From: Asticcacaulis currens
GTDB lineage: Bacteria > Pseudomonadota > Alphaproteobacteria > Caulobacterales > Caulobacteraceae
Length of the DNA stretch: 64,000 bases
Assembly: GCF_028550395.1 (NCBI RefSeq)
Contig: NZ_JAQQKW010000011.1
Span: forward strand, 1 to 64,000
Reading direction: 5' to 3'
Shown: piece after piece, positions 1 to 8,999 of the stretch
Numbering within the stretch: position 1 is the first letter of the stretch
How the letters are laid out: each line of letters starts with the position of its first letter
Made by a program: the position numbers and the translations under genes
The notes under the pieces: model-generated
Told to the model about the DNA's origin: nothing
The model's database searches: none
What the model saw: the letters and a program-made list of their open reading frames with translations, nothing else

Positions 1-157
1 GGCGGGCGTGGTCGATCTGATCATCTCGACGCTCGGCGTGTTTGAGGTCAAGCCCGACGGCTCAGGCCTCGTGCTGGTCGAACTGGCCCCAGATGTCACC
101 CTCGACGACATCGCCGCCCAGACACAGGCCACCTATGAGGTGGCGCTGCGGGTGTAA
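1..157 (+). CDS. 3-oxoacid/acetate CoA-transferase subunit B, C-terminal end (partial)
   Basis: Only the last 51 codons are inside the window, in the frame starting at base 2 and ending at TAA 155-157. The translated tail (VDLIISTLGVFEV, then GLVLVELAPDVTLDDI) matches the conserved C-terminus of the beta subunit of succinyl-CoA:3-ketoacid or butyrate/acetate CoA-transferases, which move CoA between acyl-CoA and acetoacetate or acetate in the cytoplasm. The catalytic glutamate region lies outside the window, so substrate cannot be judged. An alpha subunit gene would be expected just upstream. Family assignment is fairly sure; the exact substrate is not. Confidence 0.75.
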   Translation, partial: AGVVDLIISTLGVFEVKPDGSGLVLVELAPDVTLDDIAAQTQATYEVALRV

Positions 158-170
158 GGTTGGAAGATTA

Positions 171-311
171 GCCACGAACAACACGAAAAGCACGAACGGC
201 GACGTTCATCCTTCGGCGCGAAGCGCCAAGCGTATCTCTGGGCGGCTCAATAATGGCCCTTCGGGCAAGATCAATACCGCAGCCTTTCGTGCTTTTCGTG
301 TTTTTCGTGGC
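171..311. repeat. Long inverted repeat (CACGAAAAGCACGAA-type arms)
   Basis: Arms at 171-199 and 283-311 are 29 bases each and complementary at 27 positions. Each arm is built from short CACGAA-like units. The 83-base spacer is not obviously coding. It follows the CoA-transferase stop by 13 bases and could form a large cruciform or RNA hairpin. With the partial repeat at 336-383 it accounts for most of the 289-base gap before the sigma factor gene. Confidence 0.8.
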
Positions 312-335
312 CAAAATCCTTAGACACCCGACTTG

Positions 336-383
336 CTGGCAAAGCCACCGCCCGGCGAGTGGCTAAACAAATAATGATCCAGC
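336..383 (+). repeat. Partial copy of dispersed repeat family B
   Basis: The segment GGCAAAGCCACCGCCC followed by GGCGAG and GGCTAAACAAA is nearly identical to bases 11070-11103 and resembles, reversed, 60414-60450. The flanking hairpin parts of the full element are missing here, so this looks like a degraded copy. Confidence 0.6.
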
Positions 384-446
384 CAAAAAGCGAACTTAAA
401 TTTACGGAAGCCGCCCGCTCAGGCATCATAGTATCGGGAGGCCCGA

Positions 447-1022
447 ATGGAGTCCGCGCCGGATCACATCATCCACTGGGTGGCTTCGCAGATCCTGCCT
501 CATGAGGCGGATGTGCGGGCGTGGCTGATGCGTGCCCGGTTGGGGCGCGACGACGCCGAGGATATTCTTCAGGAATCCTATTGCCGCATGGCGGAACTGA
601 CGGCCATTGAGCACATCACGTCGCCGCGCGCCTACTTCTTCACAGTGGCGCGCAATATCGCCCTGATGCGGTTGCGTCGGGCGCGCATCGTGCGCATCGA
701 AAGCGTGGACGAGATCGACCGGCTGGAGGTCATGAGCGACCTGCCCTCGCCGGAACAGGTCAGCGTGGCGCGCTCGGATCTGGCGCGTCTGAAGCGGGTG
801 ATCGCCACCCTGCCCGCGCGCTGCCGTCAGGTGTTCGAAATGCGCAAGATCGAGGGCCTGCCCCAGAAAGAAATCGCCCGCCGTATGGGCCTGAGCGAAC
901 ATATGGTGGAAAATGACGCGGCCAAGGCGCTGCGTCTGATCATGAAGGCCATGGCCGAAGACGAACCCCGTCTCCAGCCCCGAAAGGAGTTTATGCGTGG
1001 TACCGACGCCGGTCGAAACTAG
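447..1022 (+). CDS. ECF sigma factor, FecI type
   Basis: A 191-residue RNA polymerase sigma factor of the extracytoplasmic function class. Sigma region 2 covers about residues 20-85, with the core-binding DDAEDILQESY around 35. Region 4 covers about 110-165, with a helix-turn-helix at LPQKEIARRMGLS. The gene is followed immediately by a FecR-type regulator, the two coding regions overlapping by 26 bases, and then by a TonB receptor with an N-terminal signalling domain. That order is typical of cell-surface signalling systems, in which the sigma factor transcribes the receptor gene when ligand is bound. The ligand here is unknown; the adjacent pectinesterase suggests a pectin fragment rather than iron, which is inference. 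Confidence 0.9.
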   Translation: MESAPDHIIHWVASQILPHEADVRAWLMRARLGRDDAEDILQESYCRMAELTAIEHITSPRAYFFTVARNIALMRLRRARIVRIESVDEIDRLEVMSDLPSPEQVSVARSDLARLKRVIATLPARCRQVFEMRKIEGLPQKEIARRMGLSEHMVENDAAKALRLIMKAMAEDEPRLQPRKEFMRGTDAGRN

Positions 1023-1962
1023 CGAGCAGATTGCGCACGCGGCCAGCCTGTGGGCGGTCAAGCCACGTCCGCTCTCGCCGGAGGACGCGGCGGCGCTGAA
1101 CGCATGGCTGGCCGGTGACCCGCGTCGGCGCGGCGCATTGCTGCGGGCGGAGGCGGGCTGGCACGGCCTGTCGCGCGCGCAGGCGCTCGGCCCCTCCGCG
1201 ACGTGGCAGGATTCCGCCCCCGGCCTGTGGCAGACCCTGTCGCGCCGACGCCTTCTGACGGCGGCCACTGCCGGTGGGGGCCTGATCGCCGCCAGTCTTC
1301 TGGCCGTTTTTGCTTTGCGTCAGGACGAGGCCGTGACGCGCATGGGCGAAATCCGCCGCCTGCCCATGAGCGACGGCTCGATCGCCACGCTGAATACCGA
1401 TAGCCGCCTGCGCATCGACATGGCCGAAAGCGAGCGACGCATCGAACTGATCGAGGGCGAGGCGTGGTTCAAGGTGGCGCATAACCGCCAGCGTCCGTTT
1501 ATCGTCAGCGCCGGGCCCAGCCGCATCAGGGCCGTCGGCACGGCCTTTTCGGTCAAGAAACGTCCCGACGGTGTCGAGGTTCAGGTGACCGAGGGCACGG
1601 TGCAGGCCTGGTCGGTCGGGGATGCCCGCGAAGCCGTCCTGCTGCACGCAGGGGAACGCACCGTTCTACGCGAGCATCAGCCGGTCCGGATCAGCCACGC
1701 CCCCGACGCCATCGACAGCGATCTGGCGTGGCGCGAAGGGCAGATTGCCCTGAACGGCAAGACCCTGACGCAGGTGGCGGCAGAGTTTAATCGCTATAAC
1801 CGCATCCAGATCGTCATCGAGGATGAGGCCCTGGGGCGCGAGCGCCTGATCGGGCGGCTGAGCGCCAATGATCCGGAAGCCTTTTCGGGGGCCGTGGTCG
1901 AAGCCTTTGGCGCAGACATCCATAAGACCGACAAGGCCATAGTGATCGGCATAAAAAAATAA
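997..1962 (+). CDS. FecR-family anti-sigma regulator
   Basis: A 321-residue inner-membrane regulator. The start is GTG at 997, with a Shine-Dalgarno AAGGAG about 8 bases upstream; an ATG at 993 is in the sigma factor frame and is not this start. Order: cytoplasmic DUF4880-like domain (about 8-50, binds the sigma factor), one membrane segment (about 86-107), periplasmic FecR domain (about 110-205) and a C-terminal DUF4974-like segment (about 240-310) that in this family contacts the receptor STN domain. It overlaps the sigma gene by 26 bases, so the two are translationally coupled. It probably holds the sigma factor inactive until the receptor at 2087 signals ligand binding. Confidence 0.9.
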   Translation: MVPTPVETSEQIAHAASLWAVKPRPLSPEDAAALNAWLAGDPRRRGALLRAEAGWHGLSRAQALGPSATWQDSAPGLWQTLSRRRLLTAATAGGGLIAASLLAVFALRQDEAVTRMGEIRRLPMSDGSIATLNTDSRLRIDMAESERRIELIEGEAWFKVAHNRQRPFIVSAGPSRIRAVGTAFSVKKRPDGVEVQVTEGTVQAWSVGDAREAVLLHAGERTVLREHQPVRISHAPDAIDSDLAWREGQIALNGKTLTQVAAEFNRYNRIQIVIEDEALGRERLIGRLSANDPEAFSGAVVEAFGADIHKTDKAIVIGIKK

Positions 1963-2086
1963 ATGTCCCGCATACGGAAGTCCGTTTGCCAGGCATCGTA
2001 ACTGAGGAAGGCCCAAATTTTATAATAATCGGGACCTTCAATAATAATAATGCGCACCACGGGGCGCTCCTACAGGGAATAATCTG

Positions 2087-5000
2087 ATGACGAATGCATT
2101 TATGCGCGCGTTTAATGGCCCGTTGCTGCTCGCGGGCGGCACGTTGCTTATGGTCTCCGCCGTACCGGCTGTGGCACAGGAGGGGGTTAAATCGTTCAAC
2201 GTCCCGGCTCAGGCGGCCGAACGCGGCATTCCGCAGTTCGCCCAGCAGGCCAATATCCAGCTTATGGCGCCGGAAAAGGTCGTGAAGGGCAAGCAGACCG
2301 CCGCCGTTCAGGGCAATATGCCGGTGCGCGAAGGCCTGTCGCGCCTGTTGGCAGGCACGAATTTGACACCGGTTACCCGCTCCAATGGCATTATTGTTCT
2401 GGCTGAGCAGATCCCGGCGGCGCGCGACAACGCCATCCCCATCACCCGCACCGCCTATGCGGCCGACACCACCGCCTCTGACGAGCCCGCCGCTGCGCCC
2501 GAAGAAACCGTGGTCGTGGTCAAGGGTATCCGCGGTTCGCTGAGCAAGGCCCGCTCTATCAAGCGCCGCGCCGCCAATGCGGTGGAAAGCATCGTCGCCG
2601 AAGATATCGGCAAGATGCCGGACCTCAACCTCGCCGAATCCATCCAGCGCGTGCCGGGCGTGGCTATGTCGCGCGAAGGCGGCGAAGGCCGCAATATCAC
2701 CTTGCGCGGCTTCGGTCCGGACTTTACGCGCACCACCCTGAACGGCATGGAAGTCCCGGCCAGCAGCGACGGCCTCGACAGCGGCGGCGTCACCCTCAAT
2801 GCGGGCCGCGCCTTCGATTTCCACCTGTTCGCCTCGGAACTGTTCAACCGTATCGACATCGAAAAGTCGCAAAAGGCCTCGACCGAAGAAGGCGGCATTG
2901 CCGGGACGGTCAACCTCTATTCGGCGCGCCCCTTCGATTTCCGTGAGGACTTCACCGTCTCCGCCTCGGCGCAGGCCAATTACAACACCCTCAATCAAAA
3001 GGCCGATCCGCGCGTCGCCCTGCTGGTCAGCAAGACGTTTGCGGACGGTAAGTTCGGGGCGCTTCTGTCGGTGGCGGCCTCCAACCGCACCGTGCATCAG
3101 GAAGGCTATTCCAGCGTGCGCTGGACCTCGCCCTACGCCAATGGCGATTCGTGGGCCAAGACCAACCCGACCGTGACCGGGACGCCGAAAGCCTGCGGGG
3201 CCAGCGATCCGCTCGATTGCCTGTGGGCTCCGCGCCTGCCGCGCGCCGACTATTTCGGCAATGATCAGAAGCGCATCGGCGTCACCGGCTCGCTGCAATA
3301 CAAGCCCTCGGAAAACGCCCTGATCACGCTGGACGTCCTGCATTCGGAACTGACCAATGACCGCGACAGCTATAATTCGATGGAATGGCTGCTGACGCAC
3401 GGCACCGCCGGTAACTTTACCGGTCAGACGCCGCTGTCGTTCAAGATCGGCGGCGATGGCAAGACCATGGTCGCCGCCGCGTTTAACGACGTCACCTCGT
3501 GGTACGAAAGCCGCCGTCAGGATTCGCAATCGACCTTTGATCAGGTCGTCCTGTCTGGCCGCTTCAAGGTCAATGAGCGCCTGACGCTCGACGCCATGGC
3601 CGGGTCAGCGGTGGACGATGCCGACCGCACGGAACTGCGCTTCTACTACCGCTCGGTGCCGCACTATTACGCCTATGACTACAGCGGCAATGCCTATGTG
3701 CCGAGCATCAGCTTCGGCAGCTATGATCCGAACAAGGCCAGCAACTATATCAACGCCCTGACGGCTTCGAACCGCATCAATACGGTGAAGAAGGAAAACT
3801 TCACCTCGCGCTTCGACGCCACCTACAATGCCGACAACGTGTCGCTGAAGGCCGGTCTCAGCTATAATGATCGCAAGGTAAGCTATGGCGAGGGCCTCGG
3901 TGCGACGCCCAGCTTCAATCCGTCCAGCTATACCCGTCCCTTCCCCGTCTCCAACTTCGGCAAGGGGCTGGACGGTCCGGGCCTGTTGCCCTTCCGCGTC
4001 GCCGATTTCGACGCCATTGCCGCGGCGGGCGTCATCCCGGCGGGCTATACCAACAATGCCGGGGCCGGCTGGACCGTCGGCGAAGAAACCCTTGGGGCCT
4101 ATGGCGAGCTGAACGCCGAATACGACATCGCCGGTATGCGCCTGCGCACCAATGCCGGTCTGCGCTACGTCAAGACCAAGGTCAGCTCGAAGGCGCAGGT
4201 CAGCGGTACGCCGGTCGAGGTCAATGTCGATTACGACAACTATCTGCCGTCGATCAATGCGGCGCTGGACGTGCGCAGCGACCTTGTGGTGCGCGCCTCC
4301 TATGGCCGCAGCATGACCCGTCCGGGCCTCAGTTCGCTGAACATTGCCGGCCCCGTCTTCGGCTACACCACACGCACGGTCGGCAATGTCGGCAACCCGT
4401 CGCTGAAGCCCTACGAGTCGAACGATCTGGACCTGGGCGTCGAATGGTATTTCGGTGACGAAGGGCTTCTGGCCTTCACCGTCTTCCATAAGGACATTGT
4501 GCGCTCGCTGAAGACCGATGTGGTCAAGCAGATGATCGACCCGTCCTTCTGGCCGGCCATCTACGCCGACCCGCTGTACGACACCTCCTACAATGCCGAC
4601 CCGGCCAAGGTGCCCTACACCTTCACCATCCCGGTTAACAGCGACAAGGGCAACAGCGTCAAGGGCTTCGAACTGACCTATAATCAGCCCTTCACCTTCC
4701 TGCCGGGGCCGTGGTCAAAGCTGGGCATCGCGTCGAACTACACCCACGTCTCGGCCGAAGACTCCACCGGCCTGTCGCCCAACTCCTATAACCTGACCGT
4801 CTATTACGACACCGAGACCTTCGGGGCGCGTCTGTCGGTCAACAAGCGGGACGACTTTCTGCTCAGCGAACCGGGAGGCAATGGTCACGTGCAGGAGCGC
4901 AAATACGGCCCCACCCATGTGGACTTCGCCTCCTTCTACAACGTCACGCCGCGCTTGACCCTGACCTTCGAAGGCATCAACATCACCGACGAAGTGGAGC

Positions 5001-5098
5001 GCATCTACGGCACCGGTGACACCGGCGACATGGATCTGACGCGCGAATACACCCACACCGGGGCGCAGTGGATTCTGGGCCTGCGGTACAAATACTAA
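2087..5098 (+). CDS. TonB-dependent receptor with STN signalling domain
   Basis: A 1003-residue outer-membrane receptor. Signal peptide about 1-30 (ends VAQ), STN secretin/TonB short N-terminal domain about 50-105, TonB-box-like ETVVVVKG near 140, plug domain about 150-280, then a 22-strand-type barrel ending in the aromatic LGLRYKY. The plug sequence (KMPDLNLAESIQRVPGV) is of the Caulobacter/Xanthomonas carbohydrate-receptor type (TIGR01782-like). The STN domain marks it as a transducer that signals through the FecR/FecI pair just upstream (124-base gap). The following esterase and pectin methylesterase suggest it imports pectic oligosaccharides; that substrate is inferred from context. The ATG at 2087 has a purine-rich ACAGGGA upstream. 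Confidence 0.93.
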   Translation: MTNAFMRAFNGPLLLAGGTLLMVSAVPAVAQEGVKSFNVPAQAAERGIPQFAQQANIQLMAPEKVVKGKQTAAVQGNMPVREGLSRLLAGTNLTPVTRSNGIIVLAEQIPAARDNAIPITRTAYAADTTASDEPAAAPEETVVVVKGIRGSLSKARSIKRRAANAVESIVAEDIGKMPDLNLAESIQRVPGVAMSREGGEGRNITLRGFGPDFTRTTLNGMEVPASSDGLDSGGVTLNAGRAFDFHLFASELFNRIDIEKSQKASTEEGGIAGTVNLYSARPFDFREDFTVSASAQANYNTLNQKADPRVALLVSKTFADGKFGALLSVAASNRTVHQEGYSSVRWTSPYANGDSWAKTNPTVTGTPKACGASDPLDCLWAPRLPRADYFGNDQKRIGVTGSLQYKPSENALITLDVLHSELTNDRDSYNSMEWLLTHGTAGNFTGQTPLSFKIGGDGKTMVAAAFNDVTSWYESRRQDSQSTFDQVVLSGRFKVNERLTLDAMAGSAVDDADRTELRFYYRSVPHYYAYDYSGNAYVPSISFGSYDPNKASNYINALTASNRINTVKKENFTSRFDATYNADNVSLKAGLSYNDRKVSYGEGLGATPSFNPSSYTRPFPVSNFGKGLDGPGLLPFRVADFDAIAAAGVIPAGYTNNAGAGWTVGEETLGAYGELNAEYDIAGMRLRTNAGLRYVKTKVSSKAQVSGTPVEVNVDYDNYLPSINAALDVRSDLVVRASYGRSMTRPGLSSLNIAGPVFGYTTRTVGNVGNPSLKPYESNDLDLGVEWYFGDEGLLAFTVFHKDIVRSLKTDVVKQMIDPSFWPAIYADPLYDTSYNADPAKVPYTFTIPVNSDKGNSVKGFELTYNQPFTFLPGPWSKLGIASNYTHVSAEDSTGLSPNSYNLTVYYDTETFGARLSVNKRDDFLLSEPGGNGHVQERKYGPTHVDFASFYNVTPRLTLTFEGINITDEVERIYGTGDTGDMDLTREYTHTGAQWILGLRYKY

Positions 5099-5105
5099 TA
5101 AATAA

Positions 5106-5133
5106 GCGGCCATCGGCACCCGCCGGTGGCCGC
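5106..5133 (+). terminator. GC-rich hairpin between receptor and esterase genes
   Basis: Arms GCGGCCATCGG (5106-5116) and CCGGTGGCCGC (5123-5133) pair with one wobble and are followed by CCTTTA. The T-run is short, so it may be a weak terminator or an mRNA-stabilising stem separating highly expressed receptor mRNA from the downstream enzymes. Confidence 0.45.
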
Positions 5134-5150
5134 CTTTACAGGAGTAAACC

Positions 5151-6110
5151 ATGCGGCTTTTGCCCGCTCTTACCGCCGGTGTGCTGGGTCTGGGGCTCCT
5201 GACCCCCGCTCTCGCCGCCGACCTGATCCCGGTGGACGACAGCTACACCATCTCGCAGCGGTTTGAGCGCTATAAGGATCAGTATGCGGGCATAAGCTGG
5301 CCGGTGGCCGAGTTCCAGAGCGGACAAAAGGTGCTGTTCGATCGCCGTTACAAGAGCATCGGCGCGCGCGAACTGCATATCGACGTCTTCCTGCCCGTTG
5401 CCGGGCGCGCCAGTGGCAAGGGTATCCTGCTGGTGCACGGCGGTGGCTGGCGGTCGGGCAACAAGTCGCATTTCTACGCTCTGGCCACCCGGCTGGCGCA
5501 GCGCGGCTATGCCGTCTTCCTGCCGGAGTTTCGCCTGTCGCCCGAAGCCCCCTATCCGGCGGGTCTGATCGACGTCAATGACGCCCTTGTCTGGGTGAAG
5601 GGGCAGGCGCAGACCTTTGGCATCGACCCCCAGCGGCTGGCCATAGGCGGCGCCTCATCCGGCGGGCAGATGGCCGCGCTTCTGGCCTATACGGCGGACA
5701 CCCCGCTCTACAAAAGCCGTGCCGGTGACGACACGCGGGTCAGCGCCCTGATCGACATTGACGGCGTGCTCGACTTCACCACGCCGCTGGCCCTGCAATA
5801 TGAAAACGCCGCCGGGGACAACTCGGCCGCCGGTCTGTGGCTGGGCGGTGCCATGGAAAAGGTGCCCGACCGCTGGCGCGAAGCCAGTGCCGCCCGGCAC
5901 GTCAGCGCCGCCGCCCCGCCGACCTTGGTGATCAGCAGCGGCCTGACACGCTTTACCGCCGGTCACGAAGACGTCGAGGCCAGGCTGAAAGCGCAGGGCA
6001 TTGCCTATCGCTATACCACATTTGACAACGCCCCCCACGACATCTGGCTGTTCGATCCGTGGTTCAGCCGCATTGTCGATCTGATTGACGGTTTTCTGTC
6101 GGAACCCTGA
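5151..6110 (+). CDS. Secreted alpha/beta-hydrolase esterase
   Basis: A 319-residue exported esterase of the hormone-sensitive-lipase/acetyl-esterase type. Signal peptide 1-23 (ends ALAA), oxyanion motif HGGGW at about 96-100, nucleophile elbow GASSG with Ser169, and a C-terminal catalytic His in APHD near residue 300. SD ACAGGAG precedes the ATG. It lies 52 bases after the TonB receptor and 4 bases before a pectin methylesterase, so it probably removes acetyl or other ester groups from pectin during the same process. Polysaccharide acetyl-esterase activity is inferred from the neighbours; a general carboxylesterase is also possible. Confidence 0.85.
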   Translation: MRLLPALTAGVLGLGLLTPALAADLIPVDDSYTISQRFERYKDQYAGISWPVAEFQSGQKVLFDRRYKSIGARELHIDVFLPVAGRASGKGILLVHGGGWRSGNKSHFYALATRLAQRGYAVFLPEFRLSPEAPYPAGLIDVNDALVWVKGQAQTFGIDPQRLAIGGASSGGQMAALLAYTADTPLYKSRAGDDTRVSALIDIDGVLDFTTPLALQYENAAGDNSAAGLWLGGAMEKVPDRWREASAARHVSAAAPPTLVISSGLTRFTAGHEDVEARLKAQGIAYRYTTFDNAPHDIWLFDPWFSRIVDLIDGFLSEP

Positions 6111-6114
6111 GCTC

Positions 6115-7239
6115 ATGTCTGTACGCCCCATCCTGCTCGCCAGCGCCGTCGCCTGTCTGACCCTTGCCGCGCTGAGCCTCCCCGCCGAGGCCGCCACCCG
6201 TCTCAAAGTGCGCCCCGACTGCGGCGCGCAAAAAGCCTGTTTCACAAAGGTGCAGGCCGCGCTCGACGCCGCGCAGGCGGACACCAGCGACACCTGGGTC
6301 GCAATCGACGTGGCGGCGGGCGACTATTATGAAAAAGTGACGGTCAGCCGCCCCAAGGTGCGTCTCAAAGGCGCGGGTGCGAAACGCACGCGCCTGCACT
6401 TTGACGCCGTGGCCGAAACGGCGGGCAAGTATCACCGCCGCAAGTGGGGCACGCCCGGCTCGGCGACCCTGACGATCAATGCCGATCAGGTGACGGTGGA
6501 GGGTCTGACCGTCGAAAACACCTTCGACTACCTCAGCAACGACGCACGGCCGGCGGGCGACCCGCAGAAGATTGGCAATTCGCAGGCCGTCGCCGTGCTG
6601 CTCGATATTGACAGCGACCGCGTGCTGTTCCGCAAGACGGCGATGCTTGGCTATCAGGACACGCTGTTTGCCAATGGCAGGCGGGCGGTGATCCGCGACA
6701 GCCTGATCGCCGGCAATATCGACTTCATCTTCGGCAATGGGCAGCTTCTGATCGAAGACAGCGAATTGCGCACCCGCAATCGCGGCGCGCCCACCCCGCC
6801 GGGGGAGTTCCATTCCTTCCTGCTGGCCCCCTCCACGCCCCTGAGCCAGCCCATCGGCCTCGTCGTCTATCGCTCGCGCCTGACGCGCGAAGCCGGTGTG
6901 CCCGACGGCGCGGTGGCGCTGGCCCGGCCCTGGCACCCGACCACCACCTTCCCGGACGGGCGCTATGCCGATCCCAACGCCGTGGGGCAGGCCCTGTTTA
7001 TCGACTGCGTGATGGACGCCCATATCCACCCCGACCACTGGACCAGCATGGGCGGCACGGCGCGCGATGGCAGCAAGACAGCGGTCTTTCATCCGCAGGA
7101 CTCGCGCTTCTTTGAAAGCGGCTCGACCGGACCGGGGGCGGCGCACCGCGACATCGGCATCCGCTGGAAAGACGCCCCGGACATCGCGACCGTGCGCCGT
7201 CAGCTCTCCGACGGCTGGCCTCATACCAAGAGTCATTGA
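6115..7239 (+). CDS. Pectinesterase (pectin methylesterase, CE8)
   Basis: A 374-residue secreted enzyme that removes methyl esters from polygalacturonate. Signal peptide 1-26 (ends AEAA) from the ATG at 6115, 4 bases after the esterase stop; a longer frame exists but would put the signal peptide internally. Right-handed beta-helix with the family hallmarks GYQDTL (about 179-184, acid Asp182), NIDFIFG (about 201-207, nucleophile Asp203) and ARPW (Arg near 271). All expected catalytic residues are present. It forms a transcription unit with the esterase and probably with the receptor upstream. The TGA stop sits inside the first of two hairpins that follow. Confidence 0.93.
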   Translation: MSVRPILLASAVACLTLAALSLPAEAATRLKVRPDCGAQKACFTKVQAALDAAQADTSDTWVAIDVAAGDYYEKVTVSRPKVRLKGAGAKRTRLHFDAVAETAGKYHRRKWGTPGSATLTINADQVTVEGLTVENTFDYLSNDARPAGDPQKIGNSQAVAVLLDIDSDRVLFRKTAMLGYQDTLFANGRRAVIRDSLIAGNIDFIFGNGQLLIEDSELRTRNRGAPTPPGEFHSFLLAPSTPLSQPIGLVVYRSRLTREAGVPDGAVALARPWHPTTTFPDGRYADPNAVGQALFIDCVMDAHIHPDHWTSMGGTARDGSKTAVFHPQDSRFFESGSTGPGAAHRDIGIRWKDAPDIATVRRQLSDGWPHTKSH

Positions 7240-7301
7240 AAATGACTCTTGGTATTCCTTTCGAGAATTTCTCATGTCGCTGATACAAATGAGAAATTCT
7301 C
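7223..7301 (+). repeat. Two successive perfect hairpins after pectinesterase
   Basis: First stem: 15-base perfect arms 7223-7237 and 7241-7255 with a GAA loop; the pectinesterase stop codon lies in it. Second stem: 13-base perfect arms 7263-7275 and 7289-7301. A second copy of the first stem (14 of 15 pairs plus a G-U wobble) occurs at 58305-58337, also right after a gene, so this is a dispersed 3'-end element, probably stabilising or terminating transcripts. Confidence 0.75.
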
Positions 7302-7400
7302 GTTTCTTCAACGGCCGGATGCGGTCAGCATCTTCGGCCGTTGGCATCAGGTGAAATAAGCCTTCCTGACGCTTCGGCTCCCCGTTGATGCGTCTCACTG

Positions 7401-7428
7401 GCCGCCCCTCACCGGGCGGCTTTTTTTT
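7401..7428 (+). terminator. Rho-independent terminator
   Basis: GCCGCCC (7401-7407) pairs with GGGCGGC (7414-7420), followed by eight T residues at 7421-7428. It ends the plus-strand pectin operon; the T-run runs into the stop codon of the convergent DUF3422 gene. Confidence 0.85.
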
Positions 7429-8683
7429 ACGCCGCCTTCAGGTGCCGCTTGCGGCGGCGGATAAAGAGCCACGCCCCCAGCAGCACGACGATCACCCCGA
7501 CACTGTAGCCCGCCGTCGCTGCCGGAGAATGGCCAACCAGCGGCTCCAGCACGTATTTGATCAGGTTGATGATGTAGTAGGACAGGGCAAAGACGGACAG
7601 CCCTTCGACCAGTTCGGACAGCTTGACCTGAAGCTCGGCGCGCGCGTTCATGTTTTGCAGCAGCAACTGGTTCTGCGTCTCCAGCGAGATCGACACCCGC
7701 GCGCGCAGCAGGTCGCCGATGCGACCGATGCGGCTGGAAATGTCCCCCAGCCGCGCCGAGGCCGCTTCGCAGGTGCGCATGGCCGGCTGAAGCCGCCGCT
7801 CGATAAATTCGCGCATGGTGGAAAACCCCTCAACGCGGCGTTCGCGCAAGGAGGTCAGGCGATCCTCGACAAGCCGCGCATAGGCCTCGGTTGCCCCCAG
7901 CCGGAACCCCACCTCATTGACACGCTGTTCGACATCCGACGACAGGGCCGTCAGGCGCTCATAGATGACCTCCTGCGAGGTGCGCCCCTCATTGAGCTGC
8001 CGCGTAATGTCCACCAGAGTCCGTTCGGCCCCCTTGAGCCAGGTCAGAACGGCGCGCGCCTCACCGAAGCCCAGCAGGGCCAGCTTGCGGTAGTGGCCAA
8101 TCTCGATCAGGGTCTGCAACAGGCGCGACAGCTCGTCGTTCTGAAGCCCGCGATCGTGAATGAAGATACGCCCCGCCCCGGTGTCGTGGCCGCGAAAATC
8201 GGTCCACAGACGCGCGCGTCCGTCAAACACCTCGCAGCTCACGCAGGTGGACAGGGACAGACAGGCACTCAATCGCGCCGGGTCCGGGGCCTCGGTCATC
8301 ACCGAGATTTCGACGCTGCGGAACACGCGCCCCGGTGCCCCGCTCAGCCAGTCGAACCCCTCGGCGCGGATCACGCCAAAGCCCAGCCGCTCTGAGGCCG
8401 CCGTCAGCGCCGCCGCCTCCGCCGTATAGCCGAGCCAAGTCGAAAACTCGCCGTGGCGTTCCCAGATGCGGCCGCCTTCGGCCCCGATCTGCGCCAGACG
8501 GCCGTCTTCGGGCGAGGCCTCGCTCAGCCCTTCGACCCACGCCGCCTCGGCCGCGCGTTCGGCATCGTCCACCAGCAGAACCCAGCTACGCAAGGCGACG
8601 GGCGCCGACAGAACCGGCAGGGCGCGTTCGTGCATGAGGTCGCTTAAGGTCTGACGTAGGGGGTGGTCGGCAATCGAGGTCAT
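7427..8683 (-). CDS. DUF3422 family membrane protein
   Basis: A 418-residue protein recognisable as DUF3422, a family of unknown function frequent in Proteobacteria. Seen features: conserved RHGEFSTWLG in the N-terminal domain (about 75), YRKLALLGFGEAR in the middle (about 210), a long helical/coiled-coil region (about 220-350), and two membrane helices at the C-terminus (about 365-385 and 390-410) followed by a basic RRRKRH tail, placing most of the protein on one side of the inner membrane. It is a monocistronic unit convergent with the pectinesterase. No enzymatic motif is visible; I give no function. Confidence 0.8.
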   Translation of the reverse strand: MTSIADHPLRQTLSDLMHERALPVLSAPVALRSWVLLVDDAERAAEAAWVEGLSEASPEDGRLAQIGAEGGRIWERHGEFSTWLGYTAEAAALTAASERLGFGVIRAEGFDWLSGAPGRVFRSVEISVMTEAPDPARLSACLSLSTCVSCEVFDGRARLWTDFRGHDTGAGRIFIHDRGLQNDELSRLLQTLIEIGHYRKLALLGFGEARAVLTWLKGAERTLVDITRQLNEGRTSQEVIYERLTALSSDVEQRVNEVGFRLGATEAYARLVEDRLTSLRERRVEGFSTMREFIERRLQPAMRTCEAASARLGDISSRIGRIGDLLRARVSISLETQNQLLLQNMNARAELQVKLSELVEGLSVFALSYYIINLIKYVLEPLVGHSPAATAGYSVGVIVVLLGAWLFIRRRKRHLKAA

Positions 8684-8700
8684 GGCGTGGTCCGTCGGCC

Positions 8701-8800
8701 AGAGCGGGATGATTTCAAACGGAAGCCTAATCCGGCTCTAAATTTCTGTTTTGTCGCGATATTTTTGTCGAAAACCGCTTACACTTTTCGACACATCGCT
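8701..8800 (-). repeat. Dispersed repeat family A, copy 1
   Basis: About 100 bases nearly colinear with 59801-59905: GAGCGGGATGATTT at one end, then TTGTCGCGATATTTTTGTC, then GAAAACCGCT with ACACTTTTCGACA. It occupies the first third of the 316-base gap upstream of the DUF3422 gene. The rest of that gap, 8801-8999, is AT-rich, shows no coding frame I trust, and must hold the promoter of the dehydrogenase gene. Confidence 0.75.
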
Positions 8801-8999
8801 ACAGGTACCCTCACATAGTGAGAGATTTGGCCGGATGACGCAACGGAAACGCCTATTTGTCAGACATAAGGTCGGACACTTTCGGCAACAGATTATAATA
8901 GCCGCCACACAATTGTTTACGATTAAATCTCTATTTCATATTTGACACCCACACGGGCGCGCTGTAGCTACACCCCTGTAGTCACCACGAGGGTTCCCC

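Noticed and set aside
42-323. 93-codon open frame near the left end
   Set aside because: Overlaps the CoA-transferase tail in another frame and runs through the inverted repeat; no motif.
1814-3529. 571-codon open frame on the minus strand
   Set aside because: It lies antisense to the FecR and TonB receptor genes, whose frames carry clear family motifs; high GC creates long mirror frames.
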